This document shows, piece by piece, positions 51,201 through 61,430 of a stretch of DNA of 64,000 bases; positions within the stretch are counted from its first letter, which is position 1; each line of letters begins with the position of its first letter. The notes under the pieces are model-generated. The model did no database searches. It was not told where the DNA came from and was given only the letters and a program-made list of their open reading frames with translations. This stretch comes from an uncultured Erysipelotrichaceae bacterium (GTDB taxonomy: Bacteria; Bacillota_I; Bacilli_A; Erysipelotrichales; Coprobacillaceae), in assembly GCA_900538465.1 (NCBI GenBank), contig UPXV01000006.1, forward strand, positions 1 to 64,000, in the 5' to 3' direction. The position numbers were made by a program, and so were the translations under genes.

Positions 51201-51809
51201 CACACTTACAATGATTTCATAATCATCAGATGAATTATTTGATGATTTAATAAAAGTTTTTACTGTCGATTCCACCTTTTTTTGTGCTTCTTCTAATAAT
51301 CCTTTTTCAATAACTCTCTTTTCCATTTTTTCTTTTTGATCAATCGCAAATTGATTATAATCTGTTATACTAATCTGATTAAAAATATTTTGTGTTTCAT
51401 CAAAAACTTCAATACTCTTCTCATCAATTTCATGAGATAAGATTTTTGTCTTTGGTAGAGTAACTTCAATTTTTTTCTTATTGACCTTAACTTCAACTTG
51501 TGTCATATCAACACCAGCTTTTATTTTTCCATCATAAGAAATAATAAAACTCTTTGTTGTAAAAGGAACTTTCCAACCATAAAAAGTCGCTTGATTTTCA
51601 AATTTTCCCATATTTGTATAATTATATTCAACAGTTGCAAGTTCACTTATATCTTGAATTTGTTGAGCCAATAAATCACTAGTGATTTGTGTTGGTTCTT
51701 CTCCACTTGGCCACATTTTCCCAACCAAAAAGAAAACAACTGCAATAACTACAATAATAATGATATTCTTAAATGTTTGATTCAAATGAATAGTCTTTTC
51801 TTTTGCCAT
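51192..51809 (-). CDS. DUF4230 domain protein, membrane-anchored
   Basis: This 205-residue protein has one N-terminal membrane helix (IIIIVVIAVVFFLVGKMW) and an extracellular DUF4230 domain (ISELATVEYNYTNMGKFEN...GWKVPFTTKSFIISYDGKIKAGVD). The function of the family is unknown. It is monocistronic and divergent from the next two genes. Confidence 0.8.
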   Translation of the reverse strand: MAKEKTIHLNQTFKNIIIIVVIAVVFFLVGKMWPSGEEPTQITSDLLAQQIQDISELATVEYNYTNMGKFENQATFYGWKVPFTTKSFIISYDGKIKAGVDMTQVEVKVNKKKIEVTLPKTKILSHEIDEKSIEVFDETQNIFNQISITDYNQFAIDQKEKMEKRVIEKGLLEEAQKKVESTVKTFIKSSNNSSDDYEIIVSVAE

Positions 51810-51906
51810 ATTTTCACCTACTTTAAACTAATTGTATGAAAGATTGCTAAATTTGTCAATTTATGTTTTGTTTTATGATAAAATAAAGTCAAAGAGGTGC
51901 TTACAG

Positions 51907-52479
51907 ATGAAAAAGAATATTATGATCATATGTTTAATTCTTGTAGCTATAATATTCATTGTTATTGGTATTCAAATTCATAATACCTACCCTTCTCATT
52001 ATTATCTCAATCCTGAAGAACAAAAGCATGTCATCGCAAAAATCAACAATATTTCTGATATAGAAAACATCAAATTATTAGATTCAATAAGTGAATCTAA
52101 AGACAATCAAAATAACTATATTTCTTATTTTTATACTTATCATGGAAAAACTTCATTTATCCTATTTCAAACAAAAGATTCTATGAAATATACCAATATC
52201 TTTCAATATAATAATTTAACAATAAGTAAAATTAACTTTTATTCTGTACAAATAGATCAAAATAATATTTGTCTTTTTGGAATAAATCCTACTGATCAAA
52301 ACTTAAAAGCTACTTTTTATGAAGAAAATTCATCTGTAGAAGTAAGCTTAGAAGGAGGAACTTATTTTTCTCATATTATTTCTTCAAATTTTGATAATTC
52401 TAATGGATTTATTATTTCTTTAAATAATAATGAACAGTATAAAATTATAAAATGTGATATGGAGGAAAATTATGAATAA
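51907..52479 (+). CDS. Unknown membrane-anchored protein, tandem paralogue 1
   Basis: This 190-residue protein has an N-terminal membrane helix (IMIICLILVAIIFIVIGIQI) and a Tyr/Asn-rich extracellular domain. I recognise no family. It aligns along its length with the next gene (for example IAKINNISDIENI against IAELDNIEDSSKI, and YxEN...GxYxxxI later). AGAGGTG stands before the ATG at 51907; the longer open frame is not supported. TGATAAAAT (51876-51884) may be its extended -10. Confidence 0.65.
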   Translation: MKKNIMIICLILVAIIFIVIGIQIHNTYPSHYYLNPEEQKHVIAKINNISDIENIKLLDSISESKDNQNNYISYFYTYHGKTSFILFQTKDSMKYTNIFQYNNLTISKINFYSVQIDQNNICLFGINPTDQNLKATFYEENSSVEVSLEGGTYFSHIISSNFDNSNGFIISLNNNEQYKIIKCDMEENYE

Positions 52480-53056
52480 AAAATATATCAAAATCATAAC
52501 ACTCTTATTTATTGCTGTTGCTTTAATTATAAGTGGAATTTTTATGAATCAAATTGATTATAAAAAATTAAGGTCAGAGAAAAGTGCTATGAAATATATT
52601 GCTGAATTAGATAATATAGAAGACTCTTCAAAAATTATTATTAGAAAATCAGCATCATACTTACAAAATAATACAAATGCTAAATTTTATCTTTATCAAT
52701 ATAATGATTTACTTTACTTAAAAGTATTCAAATATAAAGATAATACTTATCAACCTTTTGGTGATTATACAACTTTTCAAACAAATGCAACTGAACTAAA
52801 ATATTGTTCAATGGAAACACAAGATAATAAAATTATTGTGGTTGTTTGTGGTTATAATAATGATTCTGATATTGATCATTATAATATTGTTTATGGAGAA
52901 AATATGGAAAATGATTTTTCTATTAATGATGGATATGTACTCAATATTCATATTCTTAAAGACAATTATCCATGGTATATTGAAAGTTATGATCAAAATA
53001 ATGAATATAGTTTTCCTATTCAACCTATGTTTTATTCTGTTAATGAACCCCTTTAG
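52472..53056 (+). CDS. Unknown membrane-anchored protein, tandem paralogue 2
   Basis: This 194-residue protein has the same layout as the preceding gene: membrane helix (IITLLFIAVALIISGIFM), then a Tyr/Asn-rich domain ending YSFPIQPMFYSVNEPL. GGAGG precedes the ATG at 52472, which lies within the end of paralogue 1 (8-nt overlap). The pair looks like a recent duplication with divergence. Function is unknown. Confidence 0.65.
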   Translation: MNKKYIKIITLLFIAVALIISGIFMNQIDYKKLRSEKSAMKYIAELDNIEDSSKIIIRKSASYLQNNTNAKFYLYQYNDLLYLKVFKYKDNTYQPFGDYTTFQTNATELKYCSMETQDNKIIVVVCGYNNDSDIDHYNIVYGENMENDFSINDGYVLNIHILKDNYPWYIESYDQNNEYSFPIQPMFYSVNEPL

Positions 53057-53060
53057 AGTA

Positions 53061-53094
53061 GAAAAGGATTCCTTGCTAGGAATCCTCTTTTTTA
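53061..53094. terminator. Bidirectional terminator between the paralogue pair and gyrA
   Basis: AGGATTCC / GGAATCCT stem with TTGCTA loop, then CTTTTTT on plus; the minus side is also T-rich. Confidence 0.88.
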
Positions 53095-55557
53095 TTCTTC
53101 AGTTGTTTCCTCAGGTTTTTCTTCCTCTTCAGCTTTTTCAACAACTTCCACACTTGAAACTGTTGAACCTTCTGAAACTTTAATCAAACGAACACCTTGA
53201 GTATTTCTTCCAGCTGTTTTGACTTGTTCCATTGGAAGTCTAATGACAATACCTTCACTTGTAATAATTAACAAGTCTTCATCACCATTAACAGCTCTTA
53301 AAGCAACCAATTGTCCTGTTTTAGCAGTAGTATTAATTGTCTTAATACCTTTACCACCACGATGTGATTCACGATAATCTTCTAATGGAGACATCTTACC
53401 ATAACCATTTTCACTAATAGCCATAATAAATTGACCTTCTCCATCAGTTGTCATTCCAACAACATGACCACCATCAACATTAATACCTCTTACACCAGAT
53501 GCTGTTCTACCCATTGGACGAACATCTTTTTCACTAAATCTAATTAACTTACCATTAGATGCAGCAACTAAGATTTGATCAGCATCAGAAGTTAATTTCA
53601 CAGCAACCAATTGATCTTCATCTTTTAATGTAATCGCAATCTTACCTGATTGACGAATATTTTTAAATTCTTCGATTGATGTTTTCTTAACCAAACCATT
53701 TAATGTCACAAAGAATAGATATAAATCTTTATCTTCTTCAATATGATTTTTATCAATAGAAATCATAGATTTTACATATTCATCTTTTTCAAGATTCAAT
53801 AGATTGACAACAGGTAATCCTTTAGCTGTTCTACCAAATTCAGGAACATTGTATCCCTTAATACGATAAACTTTACCAAAGTTTGTAAAGAATAATAAAT
53901 CATCATGAGTACTCATATGAATTAAAGAATCAACAATATCATCTTCATTTGTACTCATACCCTTAATACCTCTACCACCTCTATTTTGAGTTTTATAAGT
54001 ATCTACAGGTGTACGTTTAATATATCCATTTGTTGTGAGTGATATAATCACATCTTCAACAGGAATTAAATCTTCATCTTCTAAATCAAATGTTCCTTGA
54101 ATGATTTCTGTTCTACGTTTATCAGCAAATTTTTCTTTAATTTGTAATAATTCTGTTTCAATGATTTCAAGAATTCTTTCTCTTTTTTCAAGAATATCTT
54201 TTAAATCAGCAATTAATGCTAATAACTCATTTAATTCATTTTCAATCTTTTCTCTTTCCAAACCAGCCAATCTTTGAAGTTGCATTTCACGAATCGCTTT
54301 GGCTTGTCTTTCAGACATATCAAATTCATCCATCAATCTTTGTTGAATGATTTCTGTTGTTCTTGAAGTACGAATTAATTCAATAATTGCATCAATTTGA
54401 TCTAATGCTCTTTTTAAACCATCTAAGATATGCGCACGATCTTCAGCTTTCTTTAAATCAAAAGCTGTTCTTCTTTTGATAACTTCTTCTTGGTGATTTA
54501 AATAATATGTAATCATTTGTTTTAAATTCAATGTTTGAGGTTCGTTATTAACCAAAGCAATTGAATTTACACCAAAAGTTGTTTGTAAAGCTGTTAATTT
54601 AAACAATTGATTTAAAATGACTTCAGGTTGAACATCTTTACGAAGTTCAATAACAATTCTAATTCCTTCACGGTTAGATTCATCACGAATTTCCGTAATA
54701 CCTTCAATACGTTTTTCTTTAACATGTTCAGCCATCTTTTCAATCAATCTAGCTTTATTAACCATGTATGGTATTTCATTTACAACGATGGCTTTTTTAC
54801 CACCATGAATGTCAATAATATCTGTTTTGGCACGCATGATAATTAAACCATTACCTGTTTCATATGCTTTTTTAATTGCTGATTTACCTAAAATATAGGC
54901 TCCTGTAGGAAAATCAGGTCCTTGAATATAATTTTCCATTAAATCAACAACACTAATCTCAGGATTATGTGATACAGCAAGAATAGCATCTACAACTTCT
55001 CCTAAATTATGAGGAGGAATGTTTGTTGCCATACCAACTGCAATACCTGTTGTTCCATTGACTAATAAGTTAGGAAATCTAGCAGGTAAAACTTCTGGTT
55101 CTCTTTCTTCACCATCATAGTTAGGTACAAAATTAACTGTATCTTTATTAATATCTCTTACCAATTCCATTGAAATCTTAGACATTCTGGCTTCAGTATA
55201 ACGAGAAGCGGCAGCTCCATCACCATCAATAGAACCAAAGTTTCCATGTCCATCTACAATTAAATAACGATAAGAGAAATCTTGGGCCATACGAACCAAA
55301 GCATCATAAATTGAAGAATCTCCATGAGGATGGTATTTTCCCATAACTTCCCCAACAATACGGGCAGATTTCTTATATGGTTTATCACTATAACAACCAA
55401 GTTCATTCATCCCATGAACAATTCTACGTTGAACTGGTTTTAATCCATCTCTTACATCAGGTAATGCTCTTTGAACAATAACTGACATAGCATAGTTAAT
55501 GAATGATTGTTTCATTTCCGTCGTTAACGGTCTTTTTTTAATTCCACGTTCTTCCAT
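53092..55557 (-). CDS. gyrA: DNA gyrase subunit A
   Basis: This 821-residue topoisomerase II subunit has VQRALPDVRDGLKPVQRRIVHGM, the quinolone-determining region HPHGDSSIYDALVRMAQDF and the active Tyr in AASRYTEARMS. The C-terminal beta-pinwheel repeats include the GyrA-box-like QNRGGRGIKGM, which separates it from ParC. It ends in an acidic tail. It follows gyrB after 15 nt. Confidence 0.96.
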   Translation of the reverse strand: MEERGIKKRPLTTEMKQSFINYAMSVIVQRALPDVRDGLKPVQRRIVHGMNELGCYSDKPYKKSARIVGEVMGKYHPHGDSSIYDALVRMAQDFSYRYLIVDGHGNFGSIDGDGAAASRYTEARMSKISMELVRDINKDTVNFVPNYDGEEREPEVLPARFPNLLVNGTTGIAVGMATNIPPHNLGEVVDAILAVSHNPEISVVDLMENYIQGPDFPTGAYILGKSAIKKAYETGNGLIIMRAKTDIIDIHGGKKAIVVNEIPYMVNKARLIEKMAEHVKEKRIEGITEIRDESNREGIRIVIELRKDVQPEVILNQLFKLTALQTTFGVNSIALVNNEPQTLNLKQMITYYLNHQEEVIKRRTAFDLKKAEDRAHILDGLKRALDQIDAIIELIRTSRTTEIIQQRLMDEFDMSERQAKAIREMQLQRLAGLEREKIENELNELLALIADLKDILEKRERILEIIETELLQIKEKFADKRRTEIIQGTFDLEDEDLIPVEDVIISLTTNGYIKRTPVDTYKTQNRGGRGIKGMSTNEDDIVDSLIHMSTHDDLLFFTNFGKVYRIKGYNVPEFGRTAKGLPVVNLLNLEKDEYVKSMISIDKNHIEEDKDLYLFFVTLNGLVKKTSIEEFKNIRQSGKIAITLKDEDQLVAVKLTSDADQILVAASNGKLIRFSEKDVRPMGRTASGVRGINVDGGHVVGMTTDGEGQFIMAISENGYGKMSPLEDYRESHRGGKGIKTINTTAKTGQLVALRAVNGDEDLLIITSEGIVIRLPMEQVKTAGRNTQGVRLIKVSEGSTVSSVEVVEKAEEEEKPEETTEE

Positions 55558-55572
55558 TATTTCTCTCCTTTA

Positions 55573-57495
55573 CTATAAATCAAGTTCTGCTTCTTGAGCA
55601 TTTTCTTGGATAAATTCACGTCTAGGTTCAACTTTTTCACCCATCAACATATCAAACATAGCATCAGCTTGCATAGCATCATCCAAATCAATTTGCCATA
55701 AAACACGATTTTCTGGATTCATAGTTGTTTCCCATAACTGTTCAGCATTCATTTCTCCAAGCCCTTTATAACGTTGGATTGAATATTTAGCAGTTGGTCC
55801 TAATTCTTGTTTCATTTTTTCTAGTTCATAATCTGAATATAGATAATGATCATCTTTACCATGTTTTAATAGATAAAGTGGAGGTTGAGCAGCATAAACA
55901 AAACCTTCCTCAATCAATGGTCTTAAGAAACGATATAAGAAAGTTAACATTAAGATACGAATATGACCACCATCAACATCGGCATCGGTCATAATAACAA
56001 TTTTATGATATCTTAACTTACTAATATCAAATTCATCACCAATTCCTGTACCAAAAGCTGTAATCATAGAACGAATTTCAGCATTTCCTAAGATTCTATC
56101 TAATCTTGCTTTTTCAACATTTAAAATTTTACCTCTTAAAGGTAAGATAGCTTGTGTTCTTCTATCTCTTCCCATCTTAGCACTACCACCGGCAGAATCC
56201 CCTTCGACGATGAAGACTTCACATTCACTTGGATCCTTAGATGAACAATCAGCTAATTTACCAGGTAATGCAATACTATCAAGAGCTGTCTTACGACGTG
56301 TCATTTCTCTAGCACGTTTTGCAGCCATCCGAGCACGACTTGCAACAATTGCTTTATTCATGATAATTGAAGCAGTGTCAGGATTTTCTAATAAAAATTT
56401 ATCTAAAGCTGCTGAAATAATATTACTTGCGATTTTTCTCACTTCAGCATTTCCTAATTTTGTCTTTGTTTGTCCTTCATATTGAGGATCAGGATGTTTA
56501 ACTGAAATAATTGCTGTTAAACCTTCACGACAATCATCACCACTTAAAGATTCATCATCTTTTTTCAAGAAGTTATTATTTTTAGCATAGTTATTAATGA
56601 CTCTTGTTAAAGCAAGACGGAAACCTTCTTCATGTGTTCCACCTTCATGTGTATTAATGTTATTACAGAAAGAATAGATATTTGGTTGATATCCATCATT
56701 GTATTGCATACCCACTTCCACTTTAATATCATCAACTTCATCTTCTACATAAATAATTTCTTCATGAATTGCTGTTTTATTTCGATTTAAATAAGCAACA
56801 TATTCTTTAATACCACCTTCATAGTGATATTCATTTTTCTTATGAGGTTCAATACGATGATCTTCTAAAATCAATTTTAAACCTTTATTTAAGAAAGCCA
56901 ATTCTCTAATTCTTTGATTTAAAGTTTCATAATCATACACAGTTGTTTCATCAAAAATCAATGGATCAGCCTTAAAAGTAACAGTTGTTCCTGTATCATC
57001 ACAATCACCAATAATCTTTAAATCACCAACAGGAGCTCCACCTTTTTCAAAACGTTGATAGTAAATGTGTCCATCTCTATGAACATGAACTTCTAACCAT
57101 TCACTTAATGCATTAACAACACTGGCACCTACACCATGAAGACCACCTGAAACTTTGTAGCCACCACCACCAAATTTACCACCAGCATGTAATACTGTTA
57201 AAATTGTTTCAACAGTACTTTTTCCAGTTTTCGCATGTTTACCTGTAGGCATACCACGTCCGTTATCAATAACTTTGACAATGTCATCTTTTTCTAAAAT
57301 AACTCTAATTTCATCACAAAAACCAGCTAATGCTTCATCAATAGAGTTGTCTACAATTTCCCAGACAAGATGGTGTAAACCTCTTGCAGAAGTTGTCCCA
57401 ATATACATCCCTGGTCTTTTTCTAACAGCCTCTAATCCTTCCAATACTTGAATATCGGACTCATCATAGCTATGTTCTACTTTGTTTTCTTCCAT
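55573..57495 (-). CDS. gyrB: DNA gyrase subunit B
   Basis: This 640-residue subunit has GHKL ATPase motifs (EIVDNSIDEALAGF, DNGRGMPTG, GGLHGVGASVVNALS) and the Toprim EVFIVEGDSAGGSAKMGRDR with MTDADVDGGHI. It ends in the short GyrB tail (YKGLGEMNAEQLWETTMNPE). AAAGGAG precedes the ATG, inside the end of recF. Confidence 0.97.
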   Translation of the reverse strand: MEENKVEHSYDESDIQVLEGLEAVRKRPGMYIGTTSARGLHHLVWEIVDNSIDEALAGFCDEIRVILEKDDIVKVIDNGRGMPTGKHAKTGKSTVETILTVLHAGGKFGGGGYKVSGGLHGVGASVVNALSEWLEVHVHRDGHIYYQRFEKGGAPVGDLKIIGDCDDTGTTVTFKADPLIFDETTVYDYETLNQRIRELAFLNKGLKLILEDHRIEPHKKNEYHYEGGIKEYVAYLNRNKTAIHEEIIYVEDEVDDIKVEVGMQYNDGYQPNIYSFCNNINTHEGGTHEEGFRLALTRVINNYAKNNNFLKKDDESLSGDDCREGLTAIISVKHPDPQYEGQTKTKLGNAEVRKIASNIISAALDKFLLENPDTASIIMNKAIVASRARMAAKRAREMTRRKTALDSIALPGKLADCSSKDPSECEVFIVEGDSAGGSAKMGRDRRTQAILPLRGKILNVEKARLDRILGNAEIRSMITAFGTGIGDEFDISKLRYHKIVIMTDADVDGGHIRILMLTFLYRFLRPLIEEGFVYAAQPPLYLLKHGKDDHYLYSDYELEKMKQELGPTAKYSIQRYKGLGEMNAEQLWETTMNPENRVLWQIDLDDAMQADAMFDMLMGEKVEPRREFIQENAQEAELDL

Positions 57496-58591
57496 TGTCT
57501 TCTCCTTTCACTTGCCCATTTTCAATTACAATTTTTTTAGCCATATCTATCACTTGATGATGAATACCATCTACCGATGTAGAAGTTAAAAATGTTTGAA
57601 CCTTACCTTGAATCAAATTCAATAACTTCGTTTTTCTCACATCATCCAATTCACTCAACACATCATCTAACAATAAAATAGGATATTCCCCTATTTCTTT
57701 TTTAATCAATTCTAATAAACCAATCTTTATTGCCAAAACAATTGATCTTTGTTGACCTTGAGAAGCATACACCACAGCATCCTTATCATCCAAAAACATC
57801 AACATATCATCCTTATGAATTCCATCCATTGTTTGACTATAACTTATATCTCTTTGATAAGTCTTTTTGTATTTTTCTAAAATACCTTCATAACTTATAT
57901 CCTTATAAACACTTTTATATTGAATATGTAACTTTTCTTCATGAAAAGAAATATAATCATAAATTGTTGCTGATATTTTATCCAACAAATCAACAAACTC
58001 AATTCTTTTTTTAATCAAATCAACTTGAATTCTCGCCATTTGTTCAGATAAAACTTCTAAATACTCATCATAACCTTTATGTTTTTCATGTAACATCTTT
58101 AAATACTTATTTCTTTCTTTTAGTAACTTATTGTATTTATTTAGATTATACATATAGATAGGAGATATTTTTGATATTTCTATATCAATTAACTTTCTTC
58201 TTAATCGAGGACTCCCTTTAATCAACATCAAATCTTCAGGAATAAACAAAACAACATTCAAATATCCAACATAATCACTTGTTTTCTTTATTTCCTTATG
58301 ATTAATAATTGCTTTTTTACCTAAAGTTGATAAAACAATTTCTAAATTCATATCTTGTTCATGACTGACAATTTGACCTTGAATTTTAGCAAAATCTTCA
58401 CCAAAATAAATCAATTCTTCAATCAAATTTGTTTTAAAACTTTTTGACATTGATAATATATAAATAGCTTCTAATAAATTGGTTTTTCCTTGTGCATTCT
58501 TACCAATAAAAATATTAATAAAAGGATCAAATTCAACAAAACAATCCTTATAATTTCTAAAATTCTTTAATGTAATTTGATTAATCTTCAT
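57470..58591 (-). CDS. recF: DNA replication and repair protein RecF
   Basis: This 373-residue SMC-like ATPase has MKINQITLKNFRNYKDCFVEF, Walker A GKNAQGKTNLLEAIYIL, signature YASQGQQRSIVLAIKIGL and Walker B PILLLDDVLSELDD. It guides RecA loading at gaps. ATG 58591 fits RecF length; the open frame extends further. It overlaps yaaA by 11 nt and gyrB by 26 nt. Confidence 0.95.
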   Translation of the reverse strand: MKINQITLKNFRNYKDCFVEFDPFINIFIGKNAQGKTNLLEAIYILSMSKSFKTNLIEELIYFGEDFAKIQGQIVSHEQDMNLEIVLSTLGKKAIINHKEIKKTSDYVGYLNVVLFIPEDLMLIKGSPRLRRKLIDIEISKISPIYMYNLNKYNKLLKERNKYLKMLHEKHKGYDEYLEVLSEQMARIQVDLIKKRIEFVDLLDKISATIYDYISFHEEKLHIQYKSVYKDISYEGILEKYKKTYQRDISYSQTMDGIHKDDMLMFLDDKDAVVYASQGQQRSIVLAIKIGLLELIKKEIGEYPILLLDDVLSELDDVRKTKLLNLIQGKVQTFLTSTSVDGIHHQVIDMAKKIVIENGQVKGEDNGRKQSRT

Positions 58592-58796
58592 TTTTAATAA
58601 TATAATCAATTCCATCAAAAGAGACTTTATCTCCATCACGAAGTTTCTTTCCTCTTCTGACTTCTACCTCACCATTGACAAGAACTTCACCATTTACAAT
58701 AACTATTTTAGCGATTGCTCCAGAATCAACAGCATTGGCATATTTTAAAAATTTACCTAATGTAATATACTCAGTATCAATTGTTATTTCTTTCAT
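58581..58796 (-). CDS. yaaA: S4-domain protein YaaA
   Basis: This 71-residue S4 RNA-binding protein has YITLGKFLKYANAVDSGAIAKIVIVNGEVLVNGEVEVRRGKKL. It is typically located between dnaN and recF. Here it is the first gene of the yaaA-recF-gyrB-gyrA transcript, without dnaN in front. Confidence 0.93.
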   Translation of the reverse strand: MKEITIDTEYITLGKFLKYANAVDSGAIAKIVIVNGEVLVNGEVEVRRGKKLRDGDKVSFDGIDYIIKNED

Positions 58797-58830
58797 TTTT
58801 TATCACCCTATCTTTTTTCACACACGATTT

Positions 58831-58839
58831 ATTATAACA
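58831..58839 (-). promoter_or_regulatory. Extended -10 promoter of yaaA-recF-gyrBA
   Basis: Minus strand TGTTATAAT, exact extended -10, about 35 nt before the ATG; no clear -35. Confidence 0.65.
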
Positions 58840-58921
58840 CAAAAACATCAAAAATGATAGATTTTATGGCGTATATTCAATATTTATTCAAAAACATATA
58901 AAACATCTATTTTATATAAAA

Positions 58922-58979
58922 GTGTCTTAAAACGAAAAATAAGACGAAAAAAGAAAATGTAGGTCATTATAACCTACAT
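58922..58979 (-). terminator. Terminator(s) after the ABC permease gene
   Basis: ATGTAGGT / ACCTACAT stem (58957-58979), then TTTTCTTTTTTCG on the minus strand. A second hairpin GTCTTA / TAAGAC (58924-58944) follows. Confidence 0.82.
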
Positions 58980-61430
58980 ATCCTCTTTCAATGTTTCAAT
59001 TATATTTTGTTTTCTGAATTTCATTAAACCAACTCTAAATGTCACTAACATAACCATCATAATCACAATAAATGCAATCACATAAGCTACAAAAGAAGGA
59101 ACAAAAGAAGTATCAACACCTGCCATTTGTTTATAAAAAATCCATTCAACCCCTATACAAATAGGAAGACCATAAATAAATGTCTTCAATCCATAAATAA
59201 AACTTTCATAAAATAACATCTTCCTTATATTTTTAGGACTCATTCCAACACTCAACATCATTCCAAGTTCTCTTTTTCTTTTATCAATACTTGCACTCAT
59301 CATATTAATAATATTTAACATTGTAAATAAAATCATAATACATACAAAACCATAAATAAAGGTTTGAATAATGATAAAACTCTGTCTATTTTCTGATACA
59401 GATTGAGCATAATCATACACACTATAATTTAAATTTTCTAACTCATTTGTTAGTTCTTGATGTTGTGTTGAAAAAATACGACATTCTATGTGAATAGAAG
59501 TATATTTTAGATCTATTTGTTGGATATATTCCATTGGAACAATAAATAAAATTTCCATTTCATTATGAATATTTAAATTATCTAAAAATTCACTTTTCTT
59601 AATAAATTCTAAAGATTCAAAATTTTTTAATTTCACTTTATGATTTATTTCTCCACCATTTTTATTATACTCTATATCATCAATATAAAAATTTTTCATA
59701 AAATGATTATCAATCTTTTGAAAACGCTGAGAATATTCTTTTCCGTCTTGATCTACATAATAACCATTAAAAACCAAGGCTTGATTTTGATTATAAGTTA
59801 AATCATTATCCTTACAAAGTTCTTTTCGTTTATTTTCACTTAATCCAACAAGCGTAATAGGAAAATCTTGACTTGATGAAACAGGTATATCTAAATAACT
59901 TGAATCAATATTCGCATACGCTGTTAAACTTGCTGTAAAATAATAACTATCAACTTTATCATTTTGTTGAAGTGTTTGATCCAATTCGTGATAATAATCT
60001 TTTTGATAAGCAAAATTTGATTCAATATCAAAACGATTAAAATCATTATGATTATTTATTTCTTTTAACATATACTTTCCAAAACTATATATACTAATAA
60101 AAGAAGTCATAGAAATCATTAATGATAAAACAATGACACGTGAACGTCTCCCTTGACGTTTATAATTTTTTAAAGCCATTTGACCATAAATACTTAAAAA
60201 GCGATGAGATAAAAATCCTGTTTTTAATTTATGCGATTTCACTTTAATTTCATCACTTTTCTTTAAAGCATCAATAACTGAAATTTTAGATATTTTTCTA
60301 GCTGGTAAATATAAAGAAATAAAGATTGTAAAAAGTGAAATTATAAAAACAATGAAAAGATATAATAATGAAATTTGTGGATGAATTGGAATATCTAAAG
60401 TTTTAATAATTTCTAGCTGATTAATAAAGAAAAATGTAATGCTTAAACCAACAAAACTGACAATAATACCTAATGGTATTGAAATCAATGATAGAATAAA
60501 ACCTTCAAAATAAACTGATCTTTTCTTTTGTTTAGGCGTTGCCCCAACACTTGATAACATACCTAAATACTGAATACGATCATTTGTTGATAAATTAAAA
60601 GCTTGATAAATAATAAAGACAGAAATGAAGATGATAATAAGAAGAATAATTGCTATAAGGTTATAAATTCTTAAAAATGCTGAATGAGAGTTTTTTTCAA
60701 AGATATTTTGAATAGCTAAATAAGAAGAATTAAAATCTTTTACGACATCTGTATTTGTCAGTTTTTGAAGTGTTTTTTCTAATTTTTCTTCATGGCTAAA
60801 AATATTTTTTGATACATCTTTATCTTGAATATAGACAGTATAATAATCATTCAAATCAATATATGATAAAGCACTAAAAGAACCTTTAAAATAATTTTGA
60901 CTTTTATATTCATCTATAATTCCTACAATTGTAAAAGAATAAGTCTTTTTATATTCCTCATTATAAAGATTTAATGTATCTCCTATAGTCTTTTGGAGTT
61001 GATTAGCTTTTAAATAATAACTTGAAATAGCAATTTCTTGATTATGAATAGGTAATCTTCCTAATTGTAATAAAGATTGATAATTTTCTTTTTCAAAATA
61101 TAAAGAATCTCCTCTTTTCATATTTAAGAAGCTTTTATTATTTAATTCATTATCTCCATAATAAGGATGTGTACTAGAAAAATAATACTTCTTAATATCT
61201 TTATCTTTTCTTATTACATCTAAAAACTCTTGATTATTTGAAACAAATTTATAATGATAATCACCTGTTGTTTTTTCAATATAATTTTTATAAAATTGTT
61301 GACCAGAATAAAAAGCAATACCAACACAACTGATCATAATAACAGACACCATAATACAAAGTATTGTTAAGATAGACCTTTTTTTATTTTCTTTTAAATA
61401 TCTTAAAGTCAATTGATTGATGATTTTCAT
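58974..61430 (-). CDS. ABC transporter permease with two FtsX domains
   Basis: This 818-residue permease has an N-terminal membrane helix (ILTILCIMVSVIMISCVGIAF), a ~220-residue extracellular domain and three helices (about 260-380). A fourth follows near 430, then a second extracellular domain and three C-terminal helices with MMSASIDKRKRELGMMLSVGMSPKNIRKMLFYES, an FtsX motif. This duplicated layout is found in lipoprotein- or peptide-handling ABC systems. It overlaps the ATPase gene by 4 nt. With the two-component genes upstream, it probably detoxifies or senses a cell-wall-active peptide. Confidence 0.88.
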   Translation of the reverse strand: MKIINQLTLRYLKENKKRSILTILCIMVSVIMISCVGIAFYSGQQFYKNYIEKTTGDYHYKFVSNNQEFLDVIRKDKDIKKYYFSSTHPYYGDNELNNKSFLNMKRGDSLYFEKENYQSLLQLGRLPIHNQEIAISSYYLKANQLQKTIGDTLNLYNEEYKKTYSFTIVGIIDEYKSQNYFKGSFSALSYIDLNDYYTVYIQDKDVSKNIFSHEEKLEKTLQKLTNTDVVKDFNSSYLAIQNIFEKNSHSAFLRIYNLIAIILLIIIFISVFIIYQAFNLSTNDRIQYLGMLSSVGATPKQKKRSVYFEGFILSLISIPLGIIVSFVGLSITFFFINQLEIIKTLDIPIHPQISLLYLFIVFIISLFTIFISLYLPARKISKISVIDALKKSDEIKVKSHKLKTGFLSHRFLSIYGQMALKNYKRQGRRSRVIVLSLMISMTSFISIYSFGKYMLKEINNHNDFNRFDIESNFAYQKDYYHELDQTLQQNDKVDSYYFTASLTAYANIDSSYLDIPVSSSQDFPITLVGLSENKRKELCKDNDLTYNQNQALVFNGYYVDQDGKEYSQRFQKIDNHFMKNFYIDDIEYNKNGGEINHKVKLKNFESLEFIKKSEFLDNLNIHNEMEILFIVPMEYIQQIDLKYTSIHIECRIFSTQHQELTNELENLNYSVYDYAQSVSENRQSFIIIQTFIYGFVCIMILFTMLNIINMMSASIDKRKRELGMMLSVGMSPKNIRKMLFYESFIYGLKTFIYGLPICIGVEWIFYKQMAGVDTSFVPSFVAYVIAFIVIMMVMLVTFRVGLMKFRKQNIIETLKEDM

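Noticed and set aside
58805..58870. Possible replication origin between yaaA and the ABC genes
   Set aside because: Only one DnaA-box-like sequence (TTTTTCACA) was found in the gap, with no cluster and no dnaA or dnaN, so an origin call is not supported.
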